Shown piece after piece: positions 1 to 12,240 of a DNA stretch of 64,000 bases. How positions within the stretch are numbered: the stretch's first letter is position 1; the number at the start of each line of letters is the position of its first letter. The notes under the pieces are model-generated. The model ran no database searches. It saw nothing but the letters and a program-made list of their open reading frames with translations, and was not told the DNA's origin. Origin of the DNA: Sinonovacula constricta (lineage: Eukaryota; Mollusca; Bivalvia; Cardiida; Solecurtidae); contig CM017567.1 in the NCBI GenBank assembly GCA_007844125.1, positions 6,650,170-6,714,169 on the forward strand, written 5' to 3'. The translations under genes and the position numbers were made by a program.

Positions 1-350
1 CAAATCTTGGAAAGCCCTTGTGAACACATTAGAGACCACATTTATGGCCCAATCTTCACTAAACATGGCCAGAATATCTGCCAGCAAGAAATCTTGGGTG
101 AGTACCTAACTGTATCAGGTGGTGTCAAAAACTAGGTAACTAGCTCAAATTTTAGAACACCTAGTGACCACAGAGGCCACATTTATATATCTTCAACAAA
201 CTGGACCAGAATGTTTGCCTGTATGAAATCTTAGTTTTGAACTCAGGGTCACTTGGATTCAGTAGGTCACTAGGTGAAATTCTAGAAAATGTTATCAGCC
301 CAGTGGCGACACTAATATTATGAGCCTTGCTGCAATCTAGTGCTGCCAGT
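1..350 (-). repeat. 'gacctagtgacctag' dispersed repeat, minus strand
   Basis: The minus strand carries the diagnostic pieces: TTTGACACCACCTGATACAG, TGACCTACTGAATCC, ATTTCACCTAGTGACC, GGCCACATTTATG as its complement, and TGGCCAGAATNTNTGCC. At least two units of about 130 bp. It matches blocks at 43.4 and 50.2 kb. I know this repeat as common in bivalve genomes. Confidence 0.75.
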
Positions 351-1839
351 ATCAATACTTTGTTTTAAGGATGGGAAGCCTAATGTTTTATGCGACAAAT
401 GCTTACCAAGTTTGAATCCCTTGCAGAGCAGTTTAGGGAGCATATTTCTTTAATTTGCCTTACTTAAGATACACTCATTTCTGGCATTTGTAGTACATTA
501 CTATAAAGAATTCCCTGCTTCCTTCCTTTACATGCATCAGGCATACTTTGTAGTTGCAGGTGCTCCTTGCAGTCCACATTGTGCTTAGATTGTCTTTCCA
601 CATAGCTTACCTTGTAGAGAGTGACAATAGACAGAAGTCCGTTATTACTATGCATACTCTATCATACTTATCTGGAAACATCTTTGATTTTAACTACAAA
701 TAGTGTATGGCTTAAAGGTGATATACAACCATTTGCCTAATTCCAAAAACAAACTCTGTTCTGGGATAATTTGTGCATAATTGCTGCATTAACTATTTTA
801 ACTACTGTCTGTTCATAACATTTCAACAATTGTTGTAAAGTACGAATTGTGAAATATATCACATAGCATGTCAATTATCTCCAAGTCCGTAGATACTTGT
901 AATGAGGATTTCAGCTAAAAATACATCAGCATCAGAGATGACTACATCTGTGAAGTCTGTATTTTTTTATTTGCAGAAGTCCCAAATGTGTTAAAAAAAG
1001 TCAGACAATGTATTTCATAACTTGCCTTATTGTCTATTGATTTTAACGAAGCTAGGTTTTTAGTCATTACATTTAAGTCTGGTGTATTGCTAATATATAT
1101 ATATACCATCATCATCATCATCATCATCATCAGATACCACCTTTAATTTGGAGGTGTTGTTGTTTTTCATTATACACTTGCTTCCACAAGGTCAGTTTAG
1201 ATTATAGACAATTGTGTCAGCAATGTAGCAATGTCATATATTTTTGCCAAAATAATGGAGAATTTAGGGTGCTGTCATATGGTGAATAGGCCATATTAGA
1301 AGTATGATACAACCAGGTTGTTTCAAAATATTTATCAAATTGCGATTAGTTTTCACCTTTGAAGGTACTGGAATATGGCCATATTTGCTTATTATTTGCT
1401 TAGATCTACCAGTTTGGAAACAGTCTCTGGCTGCATGGGGTATCATGGCATGGGTAGTGATAACAGCCTTGTTGAGCAATGGCAGTGCATTAAGCACATG
1501 TACATAAAGTGTGACTAATTGTTGAACTCCCCCTTCCCCCAATAATATCCCTGTGTTTTATAAACAGATTACATGCTTATTGACCCATGCAGTTTTGATC
1601 TTACAGCATAGTGTTATCTTGATATGAATGTGGTCTCTAAAGTAGGCCATTACTATGTCTTTAATATTCATACATTTTACTAATAACTTCCATCTACCGG
1701 TAAGTTAGTTATTTAACTGTTTAGCTTAGTATTCTACATATTTACATGTTAGCCTGGGTTTGAAACATGCTTGTTGTTCAGATTATAATTTTAAGTTCAC
1801 CTGAGCTGTGTCACCTTTCGGCATCATCTTCTTTAATGA
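350..1839. other. AT-rich sequence without recognised gene
   Basis: Only the ATC microsatellite stands out. A frame open on both strands at 1264-1542 shows no family resemblance. Confidence 0.5.
1108..1132. repeat. ATC trinucleotide microsatellite
   Basis: Eight or so CAT/ATC triplets. The poly-Met frame on the other strand is an artefact. Confidence 0.95.
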
Positions 1840-2415
1840 AATTTGAACGAAAATTCTGGCCCAACTTCCACTAAATTTACTCTGATGGGCAAGCAGGCAG
1901 GAGGAAACAAAAATTGTTTCAAGAACTTCGACTCACTAAAAAAACATGACCGCCATGAAAACTTAGAAAATCTTCTTGCAAAAACTACAAGAGCTAGAAG
2001 CTTAGATAGTTGGTATACATGTTCCTTAAGTGGCCCTGTATCAAGATTGTTCAAATATGTTGTCATGAATTAAAAAATGAAACACATTGTTCAAATGTTG
2101 CTTGTGTTCATGCATTATAATCATTCTGTTCTGTTTAAACTATTGCTGTTATTCCTTGGTAATTTTGCTTTAATATCTGATCACTCAGGTCATTATTGCC
2201 TTCTTGTATTATTTATGTTTGTTTACTGCTATAAGCTTTATTATTTTTTTATAAAGTACAAATGACATTTTAGTAACATAAACTGATTACTATCTGACAA
2301 TAATGTTGTTCATGTTTCTATTTACAGGTTGTATTGGCTATGTGAAAGATGTGACAACTGCTGTGAAGCTTTTTAAACCAAAACATTTCACCATTTTTCA
2401 AGAAAACTGGACCTA
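1840..2415 (+). other. Coding-like patch, possible terminal exons, unidentified
   Basis: 1840-2073 is open (78 codons) with mixed-use codons (MGKQAGGNKNCFKNFD, NLENLLAKTTRARSLDSWYT). A pyrimidine-rich TTTCTATTTACAG acceptor at 2328 leads into GYVKDVTTAVKLFKPKHFTI and QENWT, then TAA at about 2415. No donor linking the two is convincing and I recognise neither. The minus strand is open over the first part too. It may be a decayed gene or transposon piece. Confidence 0.25.
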
Positions 2416-3794
2416 AAGGGAATCCTTAATGCATCCATTAAAAGTGACTTTAGTTTCTGATGTAAATGCCATTAAAAGGATGACCATGAGCTTTCTAACT
2501 ATAGAGAGCTGAAATAGCACCATCCCAGCTATGGTCAACTGCTTACACAAAGAGCCAGTTTATACACTCAGTCAGCAAGAATACTGTTCACATGTGTTAA
2601 GAAAAGTACCATAATCCAATAAGCATAGTATTGAATCATTTTACAGGTTATAAAACAATCCACGTTCTCTTCATGTGCAAGGCATTCAGTGCACAAAACT
2701 GTCAAAATCTTTTTAAGTATTCCAAAAGTTATCTGTTTACAGCAATTTAAATTTTGCACATTTTAAAAGGAACTTGCATTTCAGTCACAATAAAATGTTT
2801 GCAGATAAGTCTCCTTTTCTTAGTTACCTATCCAACATTCATTTGAACATAAAAAAAATAAGTTTGCAAAAGTACAGCCACAATCTGCCTGGAAAAATGA
2901 TCTGCACATGTGTTTTTGTTTGCTGCATCTATGTCTTCATTCACAAAGTAACTAAATGTTTAATTACTGTTATACCATGTGTGTTCAAACTGTCTATTTC
3001 AACAAGTTTAATCAACCAAGGCTATGAATTGGACTGTACTAAATGCCTTTAGCAAGCGAGGTAATTTACCAGAGGCCAGTTACATTTTTGTTTTAAATTA
3101 TAAATGGAAACAAATTTATTTATAGTATGCTCATAGACATTATTGATTGTACTACTGGTACTTAACATCTTACACTTATTATCAATCTGTGATTGTTTTT
3201 TTGTTTTTTTTATTGGTTCTATATTCTTCTGCACTGCCAAAATGTTAACAGGAAACAATGTTCCATTTTGGAAATAAGTTCTGGCAGCATTTATATGTTT
3301 TCCCATGTTATAAATTCATTTATTTTATGGGAGGCCCCAGTTTTGATTCCGTATCATGACTTTGGTGAAATACCAAAGTCCTTAAAAATGGTAGTGGTAT
3401 TATGAAGCTGCTTTTCCATAATGAAATGCAGCATATTAGTTTTCCCATTTAGAAATACATATTGCTTATATCTTAAAACTCAGTCATACTGTTTTATATC
3501 AAAATGATGCTCTGTAAATGTAGATTTTAAACGATTAACTTTCAATTCACTAATCTGAAATCTTAGTCAAAGTACACTTATTATGAATATTGTTTAAAGA
3601 AAGCTTTATTTATAATAATTGAAGTCACTTACAGTCAGGTGAAATTGCCAGAAGGCTAGATATAATCATCCTTTGTTCTGCTACCCTTATTTAGAAAGTT
3701 ACTGACAATTTAGTGTCACCTCAAAAACCTTAATGAAATAAAATGTCAGATAAGCGTCTGGGGTATATCAACCTTGTCTACATGCAGCACAGAG

Positions 3795-4111
3795 ACCAAA
3801 AATCTGTTCAATATCAAATCATACACACAAAAAATGAAAATGCTAACAGAGTAATCAGAAGCTATGTTGTACTGTTAAGTAATAATGATACACTATTACT
3901 TTTTCACTGCTACTAATATATCAATTCAATTAGGGGACGCCAGTGGCGTAGTGGTTGAGTCAGCGTACAGGTGGAGCTGTGGTTTTGTAACTCCTCTGAC
4001 TGCAGAGAGACAGAATATAAGCAGCTGTTGCATCTGTCCAAGTACCATTACCAATGTGGACACAAACAAATAAACTTTTATTCAACAACAGCTTGTCTTT
4101 TGTGCTTGCAG
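3795..4111. repeat. Duplicated segment, left copy
   Basis: 3795-4003 matches 5183-5396 at high identity (ACCAAAAATCTGTTCAATAT ... CTCCTCTGNCTGC), including a SINE-2 head. 4051-4111 matches 4360-4420 (GGACACAAAC.AATAAACTT, CAACAACAGCTTGTCTT). Confidence 0.82.
3933..4003 (+). mobile_element. SINE family 2 head fragment
   Basis: Matches the first 70 bp of the copy at 5326 (GACGCCAGTGGCGTAGTGG...) and stops abruptly after CTCCTCTGACTGC. It is part of a longer duplicated segment. Confidence 0.8.
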
Positions 4112-4589
4112 GTATATTACTTTACTTAATTTTAATAACTTATTTAACATAAAGCTTCTAAGTTCTAATTGTTCTAGCTTTATTATGTTAGATTGTACAA
4201 CATACTTGTATTTAATGTTTCTGAGTTTTATCTAATAAAGTTAGACAATTAAAGCATAAATATTGAATATTGTAACATGCTGATTATTATCATTATATGT
4301 GATTGCTTTATCCATGCTTGATCATTTTTCATGTCTATATTCATACATTGTATCATTACCAACTTGGACACAAACCAATAAACTTATATTCAACAACAGC
4401 TTGTCTTCTGTGCTTGCAGCCAATAAAATATACTACAAGATTACGACGCGGCAGAGTCCCACGTCGGTCTCGAAATACAGGATCGCCCGGGTTCACGATT
4501 GCAACAGGTTTGCTTGTTTGGAACGTGTTTAGCATTGCAAAGGAGTTGTGGTGTCGTCTCCTAAAAAGACAACACCACCCCCTTTCAAG

Positions 4590-4812
4590 ACAGTGGTATA
4601 GCTCTCTTGCTAACACTCCAGCAAATATAATGGTAGTTTCATGACTGGTTGGCCCGTTGTCAGGACAATGTGACTGGGTGTGGTATCATGCAAATTGTTC
4701 ACAGTATGCTATACACAGTGGAGGCAGCACTATATCTGCTTCAATTGCGCATTGTCTCCAGATAGCTGAAAAACTGTTGGTGGAGCGATGAACCCAATAA
4801 ATAAATCAAACA
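4590..4812 (+). mobile_element. SINE family 3 copy, body and tail
   Basis: Shares CATGACTGGTTGGCCC, AATGTGACTGGGTGTGG, GGCAGCACTATATCTGCTTCA, GTCTCCAGATA and an ACCCAATAAATAAATC tail with the 49-kb copy. The sequence upstream (4441-4590) is GC-richer and may be a variant head; the 113-codon frame across it is not supported as a gene. Confidence 0.75.
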
Positions 4813-5182
4813 TTTATTTTGATCATTTGATATTTATTGATCAATTTTTACTTTACATAATGATATCTTAAACACTTCTTATTTTCAAGTTTTAGTAGCT
4901 TATATAAAGCTATAGTATAATTTTATCTGTTGGTATTGTGATATAATTTGTTTTACAAATCTAGAGTATTTTACTGATACTCTACCCATGACAAAGTCTA
5001 GAAGATCCTTGAAGTAGAGTTTTGAACAAATTGTTTAATTCTTAAAATTCATGATAATCTTTCAAGATGTTGTAATGCTGTTTCCTTTATCTTATAGTAT
5101 TTTTTATTGTTGCTATATTTATCAATATATGATCTTATAATTACCTGAATAAATATGATTAGTGGAAGTATTGTTTGTCTTC

Positions 5183-5396
5183 ACCAAAAATCTGTTCAAT
5201 ATCAAATCATACAGACACACAAAAACAGAAAAATGCAAACAGAGTAATCAGAAGCTATGTTGTACTGTTAAGTAATAATGATACACTATTACTTTTTCAC
5301 TGCTACTGATATATCAATTCAATTTGGGGACGCTAGTGGTGTAGTGGTCGAGTCAGCGTACAGGTGGAGCTGTGGTTTTGTAACTCCTCTGTCTGC
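5183..5396. repeat. Duplicated segment, right copy
   Basis: Direct repeat of 3795-4003, 1.39 kb away. The right copy continues into the complete SINE family 2 element, the left copy does not. Confidence 0.82.
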
Positions 5397-5570
5397 TTTG
5401 CATCTCACCACTTTAGTTCGGGTCCCATTCGGGGTGAGAAGGTGTTCCAGCTGACCTGCTATCGCCAGTGGTTCTACCCAGTGTCTTTCTCTACCCAAAT
5501 AGCTGGACGTTGCTATAATGATCATAATTGGTTGCTGGGATGTATTTAAAAAACAATTAAAATTCTTTGA
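5326..5570 (+). mobile_element. tRNA-derived SINE family 2, near full-length copy
   Basis: The head has an A-box-like GTGTAGTGGTCGAG and a B-box-like AGTTCGGGTCCC. The body includes GGTTCTACCCAG and AAATAGCTGGACG, then GATCATAATTGG and an A-rich tail. Other copies occur across the window. Frames read through it on both strands are not genes. Confidence 0.85.
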
Positions 5571-5599
5571 TTCCAATATTTTTTCACATTTGCTGGTGC

Positions 5600-6800
5600 T
5601 TCAATTTATTTACTGCTATAGCAATTTCAGTTTTCTTGCAGCCATAATTATCAATTTCAATTATTTAATGGCTGTATCCATATAAATTATTTTATATCAT
5701 CATTTACAACTCTTTTACTGCTGTGTCAATTTCAATTACTTTACTGTCTTTTATTGCAGCATCAATATAATTTTTGTTACTGAAGTGTCAATTTCAATTC
5801 CATTCTTTAACTGCTTTATCAATTTCCATTCTTGTACTGGTGTATCAATTTGCATTCTTTTACTTTCGTATCAATTTCAATTCTCATACTGCTTTATCAG
5901 TTTCCATTTTTGTACTGCTATATCAATTTCTTTTCTTTAACTGCTATATAAATTTCCATTCTTTTGCTGGTTTATCAATTTTTTATTCCATTAACTGTCG
6001 TATCAATTTCCATTCTTGTACTGTAGTATCAATTTCCATTCCTTTACTGTCATATCAATTTTCATTCTTTTACTGTCGTATCCATTTCTTTTCTTTAAGT
6101 GCCATATAAATTTCCATTCTGTAACTGGTGTATCAATCTCCTTTCTTTTACAGGCATATCAATGTCCATTCCTTATCTGCCATTTCAATTTCCATTCTTG
6201 TACTGCTATATCAATTTCCATTCTTCTAATGCCATATAAATTTCCATTCTTCTAATGCTGTATAAATTTCCATTCTTTTACTACTGTATCACTTTCCATC
6301 CTTTTACTGCTATATCAATTTTCATTCTTGTACTGTCGTATCAATTTCTATTCTTTTACTGCTGTCTCAATTTCCATTCTTGTACTACTATATCCATTTC
6401 CATGCTTTTACTGCAGTTTGACTGTCCATTCTTTTTCTGCTATATCCATTTCCATTCTTGTACTGCTGTATCAAGTTTCTATTCTTTTACTGGTGTATCA
6501 ATTTTCATTCTTTTACAGGCATATCAATGTCCATTCTTGTACTCCTGTTTCAATTTTTATTGTACTGTGTATCAATTTTCATTCGTTTACTGCTATATCA
6601 ATTTTCATTCTTGTACTGTCGTATCAATTTCTATTCTTTTACTGCTGTATCAATTTCCATGCTTTTACAAGCATATCAATGTCCATTCTTAATGTGCCAT
6701 TTCAATTTCCATTCTTGTACTGCAGTTTCAATTTCTATTCTTTTCCTGCTATATTAATTTCCATTCTTGTACTGCACTATCAATTTCTTTTCTTGCTATT
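5600..6800. repeat. 26-bp minisatellite, about 45 degenerate units
   Basis: The consensus unit is close to TATCAATTTCCATTCTTGTACTGC. The period is 26 bp, which is not a multiple of three. The unit lacks stops in several plus frames, so overlapping frames of 111-159 codons appear in all three phases; they are not proteins. The array starts right after a SINE family 2 copy. Confidence 0.92.
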
Positions 6801-8477
6801 CTGTTAGAGAACTGGCGGACCTTACTGTACCGATTTGGGAATTGCAACCCTGAAAACTTGCGTTTAAATGTAGGGTGTAGTACGTAAAGTCAATGAAATG
6901 TTAAAAATAAACCATTTTAAGTAATATCCTAATTAGAATTATTTCTAATAAAAAACTATTTTATGATGTGTAAGGAAAAAATATGCGAATGCCTGTGGCT
7001 TATTTTAATTATTAGCCTAATTAAAATAACATTTTAATTAATAGACTTGACCCTTCCTCAGGTAATTACTGACAGGCCAATCAGGTAATGAGTGCACACT
7101 TGTTGCACATGACATAAAGACAATGACAAAATAGAAATATTTGTCTGAGAATGTTGTTTATTTTGTCACTGCATGTTACATAAATACTATAGGTTGTAGA
7201 TTTCTGTTTGGTATCAGATAAACATGATACATGATATATTGATTTTGTAACTATTTCATTTGTTATTTTAAAGGTTATGTACTATAGAGTGAAAATTGGG
7301 AGATTTTGCTATGAAAATGTGCATCTCTTGTATTCGCTTTATTATTCTTTCTACTTATGGCGTATTGCTGGACATTGTTATCAATTACAAATGCATTTTA
7401 GTTTTATGAATTTTAGATGTATTTAATAACATCAATTCAGTAAATATAGATCAGGCATCGTTTAGTTACAAAAATACAAACGAAAGGACAATAGACTGAC
7501 AAGTGACATTCTCCTACCCACCCATTAAAGGATATCTGTATAGCAGTGAAAAGCACTGTATTGGCAGTTTTATGATCATGTCACAGGCCATTCAACTCAG
7601 GGGCGTAGCTAGGCAAGATATTGTACGCATGGCCGTTAGGGCAGAGAGTGGTGGGTGTCAGAGCGAAAGTTTGTTAATACATCGTACGTGGTGGTTTATG
7701 GGTAGGTTTCGGCATCAAGACATCATAACTAGATTTTAAGTGCAATAGTATGTTACAGACGTTTAAATATTGAAACATAAAGTGCATTCAATTATGATAG
7801 ACATGTACCTCTTTATTTCCAATATAGAAGATACCCAACCACAAGCGCCTATTATGACCATTTATGTAAAATTTAATCCATGCCATTTATTTAAACAAGA
7901 AAAAAAAAATATATGTTTTATGCGGACATACTTTTTTTCACAGAGCCTTCAAGCAAATGTCATGATATGAAGAAAACAAATTAAAGCCAAATCTGACAAA
8001 TTGCAACTGCTAAATGGATAAGTCAAATTGATATAAAGCAATGGGAAACCAAGGGAAATTTAGTCAATAATTTTATCTCTGATTATAGTCAGTAAGTTCC
8101 GTAACTAAACAAGTCTTAGCGCATATGAAGTAGCGACTAGTATGTCAATCCTAACCACAAAACGAAGTGTTTTGTCTATCAATTAAATGCAGTAACCATG
8201 CAAGTCTGTTATCATCCCTCCAACCAATACTAGCGAGGTGTGATCATCTGCAGATGGAATTACCTGAGAACTTCCAATTTGAATATATAAGTTGAAAAGT
8301 TTTTCCGTACCAAAAAGGTTATTAAATTAATTTATATTTTTTTACGTAATTTTCCATAGTGCAAATAGGGGTACTAGTTGATCGCAATAAAGATACACTT
8401 TACACAAACTAGAGTTAGATATTTATTAAATATTTAATCTTTTATACTTTCATTCTATTGGAACAATGAGTACTCAG
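6801..8477. other. No gene recognised
   Basis: Between two tandem arrays. It holds the solitary CAGGGGCGTAG terminus at 7596 and otherwise unremarkable AT-rich DNA. Confidence 0.5.
7596..7635 (+). mobile_element. Solitary hAT-like terminus
   Basis: CAGGGGCGTAGCTAGGCAAG resembles a common hAT terminal repeat. No inverted partner was found within 1 kb, so only one end may survive. Confidence 0.35.
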
Positions 8478-9690
8478 CTGCGTATTCTCTCTCTACCATA
8501 TACATACATGTATATACATAAATATTACACTTTTACTTAAGATGGAAATGTGTGCCTGGGTGGAATTATAAGCCCATATATACATGGGCTGATGTTTCTA
8601 TCAGACCAATCTTTCTCTATCTAGCAGATACATGCATACATAAATTTTACACTTTTACTTAAGATGGAAATATGTGCCTGGGTGGAATTATAAGCCCATA
8701 TATACACAGGCTGATGTTTCTATCAGACCAATCTTTATCTCTCTACCAAATACATGTATACATATAATATTACACATTTACTTAAAATGGAAAATTGGAA
8801 ATATAAACCCATATATACACGGTTTGATGTTTCTTTAGCCTATGTATATCTATACCTATATTTTTACCCAGTTTGTTTGTTTTTCGTTTACTTATTATGG
8901 AAACATGTGCCCGAGAGGAAATATAAGCCCTTTTATATATGGGCTGATGCTTTCCATCTGACCAGTCTTTCTCTCTCTACCATAAACATGTTTACATAAA
9001 TATTAGACTTTTACTTAAGATGGAAATGTGTGCCTGTGTGGAAATATAACCCCATATATACATGGGCTGATGTTTCTATCAGACCAATCTTTCTCTTTCT
9101 CTCTACCATATACATGTATACATAAATATTACACCTTTACTTAAGATGGAAATGTATGCCCAGGTGGAAATATAAACCCATCTGTACACGGTCTGATGTT
9201 TCTGTAGGGCCGGTCTTTCTATATCTATATTTATACCCAGTTTTGTTTCGTTTACTTAATATGGAAACATGTGTCCGAGTGGAAATATAAGCCTATTTAC
9301 ACATGGCCTGATGTTTCTACCAGGCCCAGCTTTCTATCTCTGTCATATACATGATCATGTATCCCTACATATTAGACATTTACTTAAGATGGAAATGTGG
9401 GCCTGGGTGGAAATATAAGTCCATATATACATGGGCTGATGTTTCTTACAGGCCAATATTTCTGACTCTATCATATACATGTAAAGATAAATTTTACACG
9501 TTTACTTAAGATGGAAATGTGTGCCTGGGTGAAAATTTAAGTCTGTCTAGCACAGTCTGGCATTGCTGTTGTACCAATCGTTCTATCTTTACGAAATACA
9601 TGTATACCTAGAATATTTCACGTTTACTTAGGATGGAAATGTGTGTTCGGAAGGAAATCTTGGACCATCTATATACAGGCTCATATTTCT
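8478..9690. repeat. 122-bp tandem array, about 10 units
   Basis: The anchor ACTTTTACTTAAGATGGAAA recurs at about 8529, 8651, 8773, 8885, 9007, 9132, 9250, 9376, 9498 and 9620. Each unit also holds a short dyad, CCCATATATACATGGG, followed by CTGATGTTTCTATCAGACC. Divergence rises toward the right end. Confidence 0.92.
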
Positions 9691-10948
9691 ATTAAAATTT
9701 TGCGCATGCACATTGGGGCGTGTGAGAAATTTCGACACAGTAGAAATATGAGACCGTGACACTGTCTGTTTTACTGACTTTTATATCAAATTAAACAGAT
9801 TTTATGAAGTATTTTAAATATCAAAACTATGTTATATAGTTCAAAAGGTTAGAAATATAAAAACAAAAAAAGGTACATTATTTATTTTGTTTAAGGATGA
9901 GTCAATATTTTTTTTCTGTATATTAATTCTTTGTCCATTTATCAACTTTAAAAAATATTGTATTCTAAAAATATGAATTTCAAAAGTTTTCCAATGGTGT
10001 ATAGCTTCTAATTTTTGGACCACAAATGAAGAAATTAGATCTACAAGACAATAAAATTTAAGCTTCTTTACAATTCATCTGAAAATCCATTGAAGTCACC
10101 AAAGATGGCTGCCAAGGAAAGGGACTTCACTGATGTGGAAACAGGTTTTGCCTTTTATTCACATGATTGAACTAATAGTTACATATTAAGGGAGGCTGGG
10201 TGATATGCATAAGCGTTGGTCATTAATAAACATGCATTTCATGTATCTGCATTACATAAAAGAATAACTTGAACATCTACTTAAAAAGATTACAATAATA
10301 ATTTTAACATTTGGAGCATGCATGGACAGAATTGGTATGTCTAGTCTCCTTCAACATAGCATGGACCACTGAATTAGATCTATTGTCGTACTTGTTTGAC
10401 TTATCTGTGATGTGTATGCATTACAATATCAACTTATAAACTTTGAATTTGTAAGACAACTTACCTCTAAAACAAAAAATTACCATAAAATCTACTAATA
10501 TTTAGAAATTTAGGTCAAAGCCATTCTGTGTTGATTTGCATGTTGAAATATTCGGAATACGTCGGTAATAAAAATGCGTTGATAATACAGAGTTCGAGTG
10601 TTTCTGTACATGGCATGACATTTTCCCACAAGTACGATCTAAAAAATCTAGTGAAATAATGCATACAAGAAACGTAAAATGAACGTAAATGCGATAAGCT
10701 ATATTCTGACAGGTTTTCTTACCCTTTTTTATTCTCCTCGTCCTACTGCGCGTCTGTGTTTAAGGTCCTATTTCCCCTTTGTTATTAGAGTTCAGCATTT
10801 AGCATTCGGTGTACTTGTGAGAAATAGTGGTGCGTCAAAACAGGAAAACAACATCACTTGGTAAGTTGTCTGCTCTCTTTGCGCATGCGCACTGGCACTG
10901 ATTTGACTTCTATGGCATAAGCAGAAATTTTAGCAGCGTGACTGTGAC

Positions 10949-11140
10949 ATGGAAAGTTTATTAAAGAAAGAAACAAAACCGAAATCGAAATCTCCGAAGT
11001 ATTGCTGCATATGTAGGGCCTATAGGTGTTTATTCATTGCATCGATTTCCTCAAAACAAACGACTACAGCGCGTTTGCATTCAACTATGTCGGACAGTGC
11101 TGAGACATTTTAAGCAGATTAATTTATATATAGCCTACAT
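10949..11140 (+). pseudogene. Frameshifted THAP-type zinc finger fragment
   Basis: From ATG 10949 the frame reads SPKYCCICRAY, with the C-x2-C start of a THAP finger, and then loses the pattern. One frame over, from about 11020, it reads GVYSLHRFPQNKRLQRVCI, the conserved S-h-HRFP-x-N/D core of THAP domains. A single frameshift near 11015 would reconcile them. THAP domains bind DNA and occur in P-element-type transposases and host regulators. No downstream transposase or coiled coil is seen, so this looks like a broken remnant. A sequencing indel is possible. Confidence 0.5.
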
Positions 11141-12084
11141 TTGTACTTTAATATAAACAATAGAATTCAGCTGCCGCCTTGAGTTCATGTTAAAGACGAT
11201 ATAGTTAAATGAAATATATATTGTGACCTCATTAATGTACCGTTCGAAGCTAGATGCAGTCAATAAATCGAATGACAGCAATAGTAATGTAAATAGACAG
11301 CTGAAAGAAATATTTGGACATGTCGTTTCATAGTTCAGACCAGATAAAAATTTTGTTCTTTGTTTGTTGTAGTTCTTGCCAACAATCTTTCGGTTTAAAT
11401 ATGTGCAAACCTAAAAACCTTCATTATCCATTTTGTGTTTGACTGTCTAACTCATTTTGTGAATTTGGCACATCAACATACAAGTCACGTTTAGGTTACC
11501 ATTTATTAGAACTCGACAGCATCTGTAATGATAAGAAATAAGTAAAAGAAAAAGATCGCGGTAGATCACCGACAATGCCAAATGATTGACAAGTGACTTA
11601 AGGGATGCCCACAGGGCAAGAAATTGAAACAATGTTTTAATTAACTTGAAACTTAATTAGTTGTCAAATTATCTGACGTGGGACATCAAGATCTGCACAT
11701 AAATCAACAAATTTTGACTATTGAAATATCAGATATTGACTTGTAATTAACTTTTATTAATGTAGCGTATATATCATGAAAAACTTTTATTAATATACGT
11801 TCTTCCATGTAAATGTCTACAAATATGGAGGCTTTCATCTAACGTACACTTTTGTGATGTATTTGGCGGCTTTTATTAAATGTCTTGTGAATATATCCTC
11901 TCATATCACATTCAAACTTGTGTTAATTTTGCTGCTCACACCCATCTTAAACGTCTGTAAATATGTCAGCTTACATTTAAACTGTAAATCTTTGCCATGT
12001 GCATTGAAAACACAAGGATTAGTGATATTTCCATCTAATCATATCTGATCAGCACGTACAAAAGAGACGCATGCTCCATCTGTT

Positions 12085-12240
12085 AATTAACAACGAATAT
12101 AATCAATAATGTGAAGGGCAAGGGCGTCCTTGTTTAATGATGTACCCTAAACAGCAAAGTCAATGACAAATTGTTTTAACAATTTTAAGTGACTTCATTA
12201 TAGCGGCAACATAATATGTTACCATCATTAGCAAAGCAGG
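12085..12240. repeat. Unique left flank of the 43-bp array, shared with 17 kb
   Basis: Contains AATAATGTGAAGGG, AGTGACTTCATTATAGCGGC, AACATAATATGTTACCATCA and TTAGCAAAGCAGGTACCGAGG. It aligns with 16950-17100, so the array sits inside a dispersed element. Confidence 0.65.

Noticed and set aside
4303..4644. 113-codon plus frame and 86-codon minus frame
   Set aside because: They overlap a duplicated segment and a SINE family 3 copy; no conserved domain is visible.
5774..6807. Overlapping plus-strand frames of 111, 145, 159 and 99 codons
   Set aside because: They are read-throughs of a 26-bp minisatellite in different phases; the period is not a multiple of three and the peptides are repeat translations.
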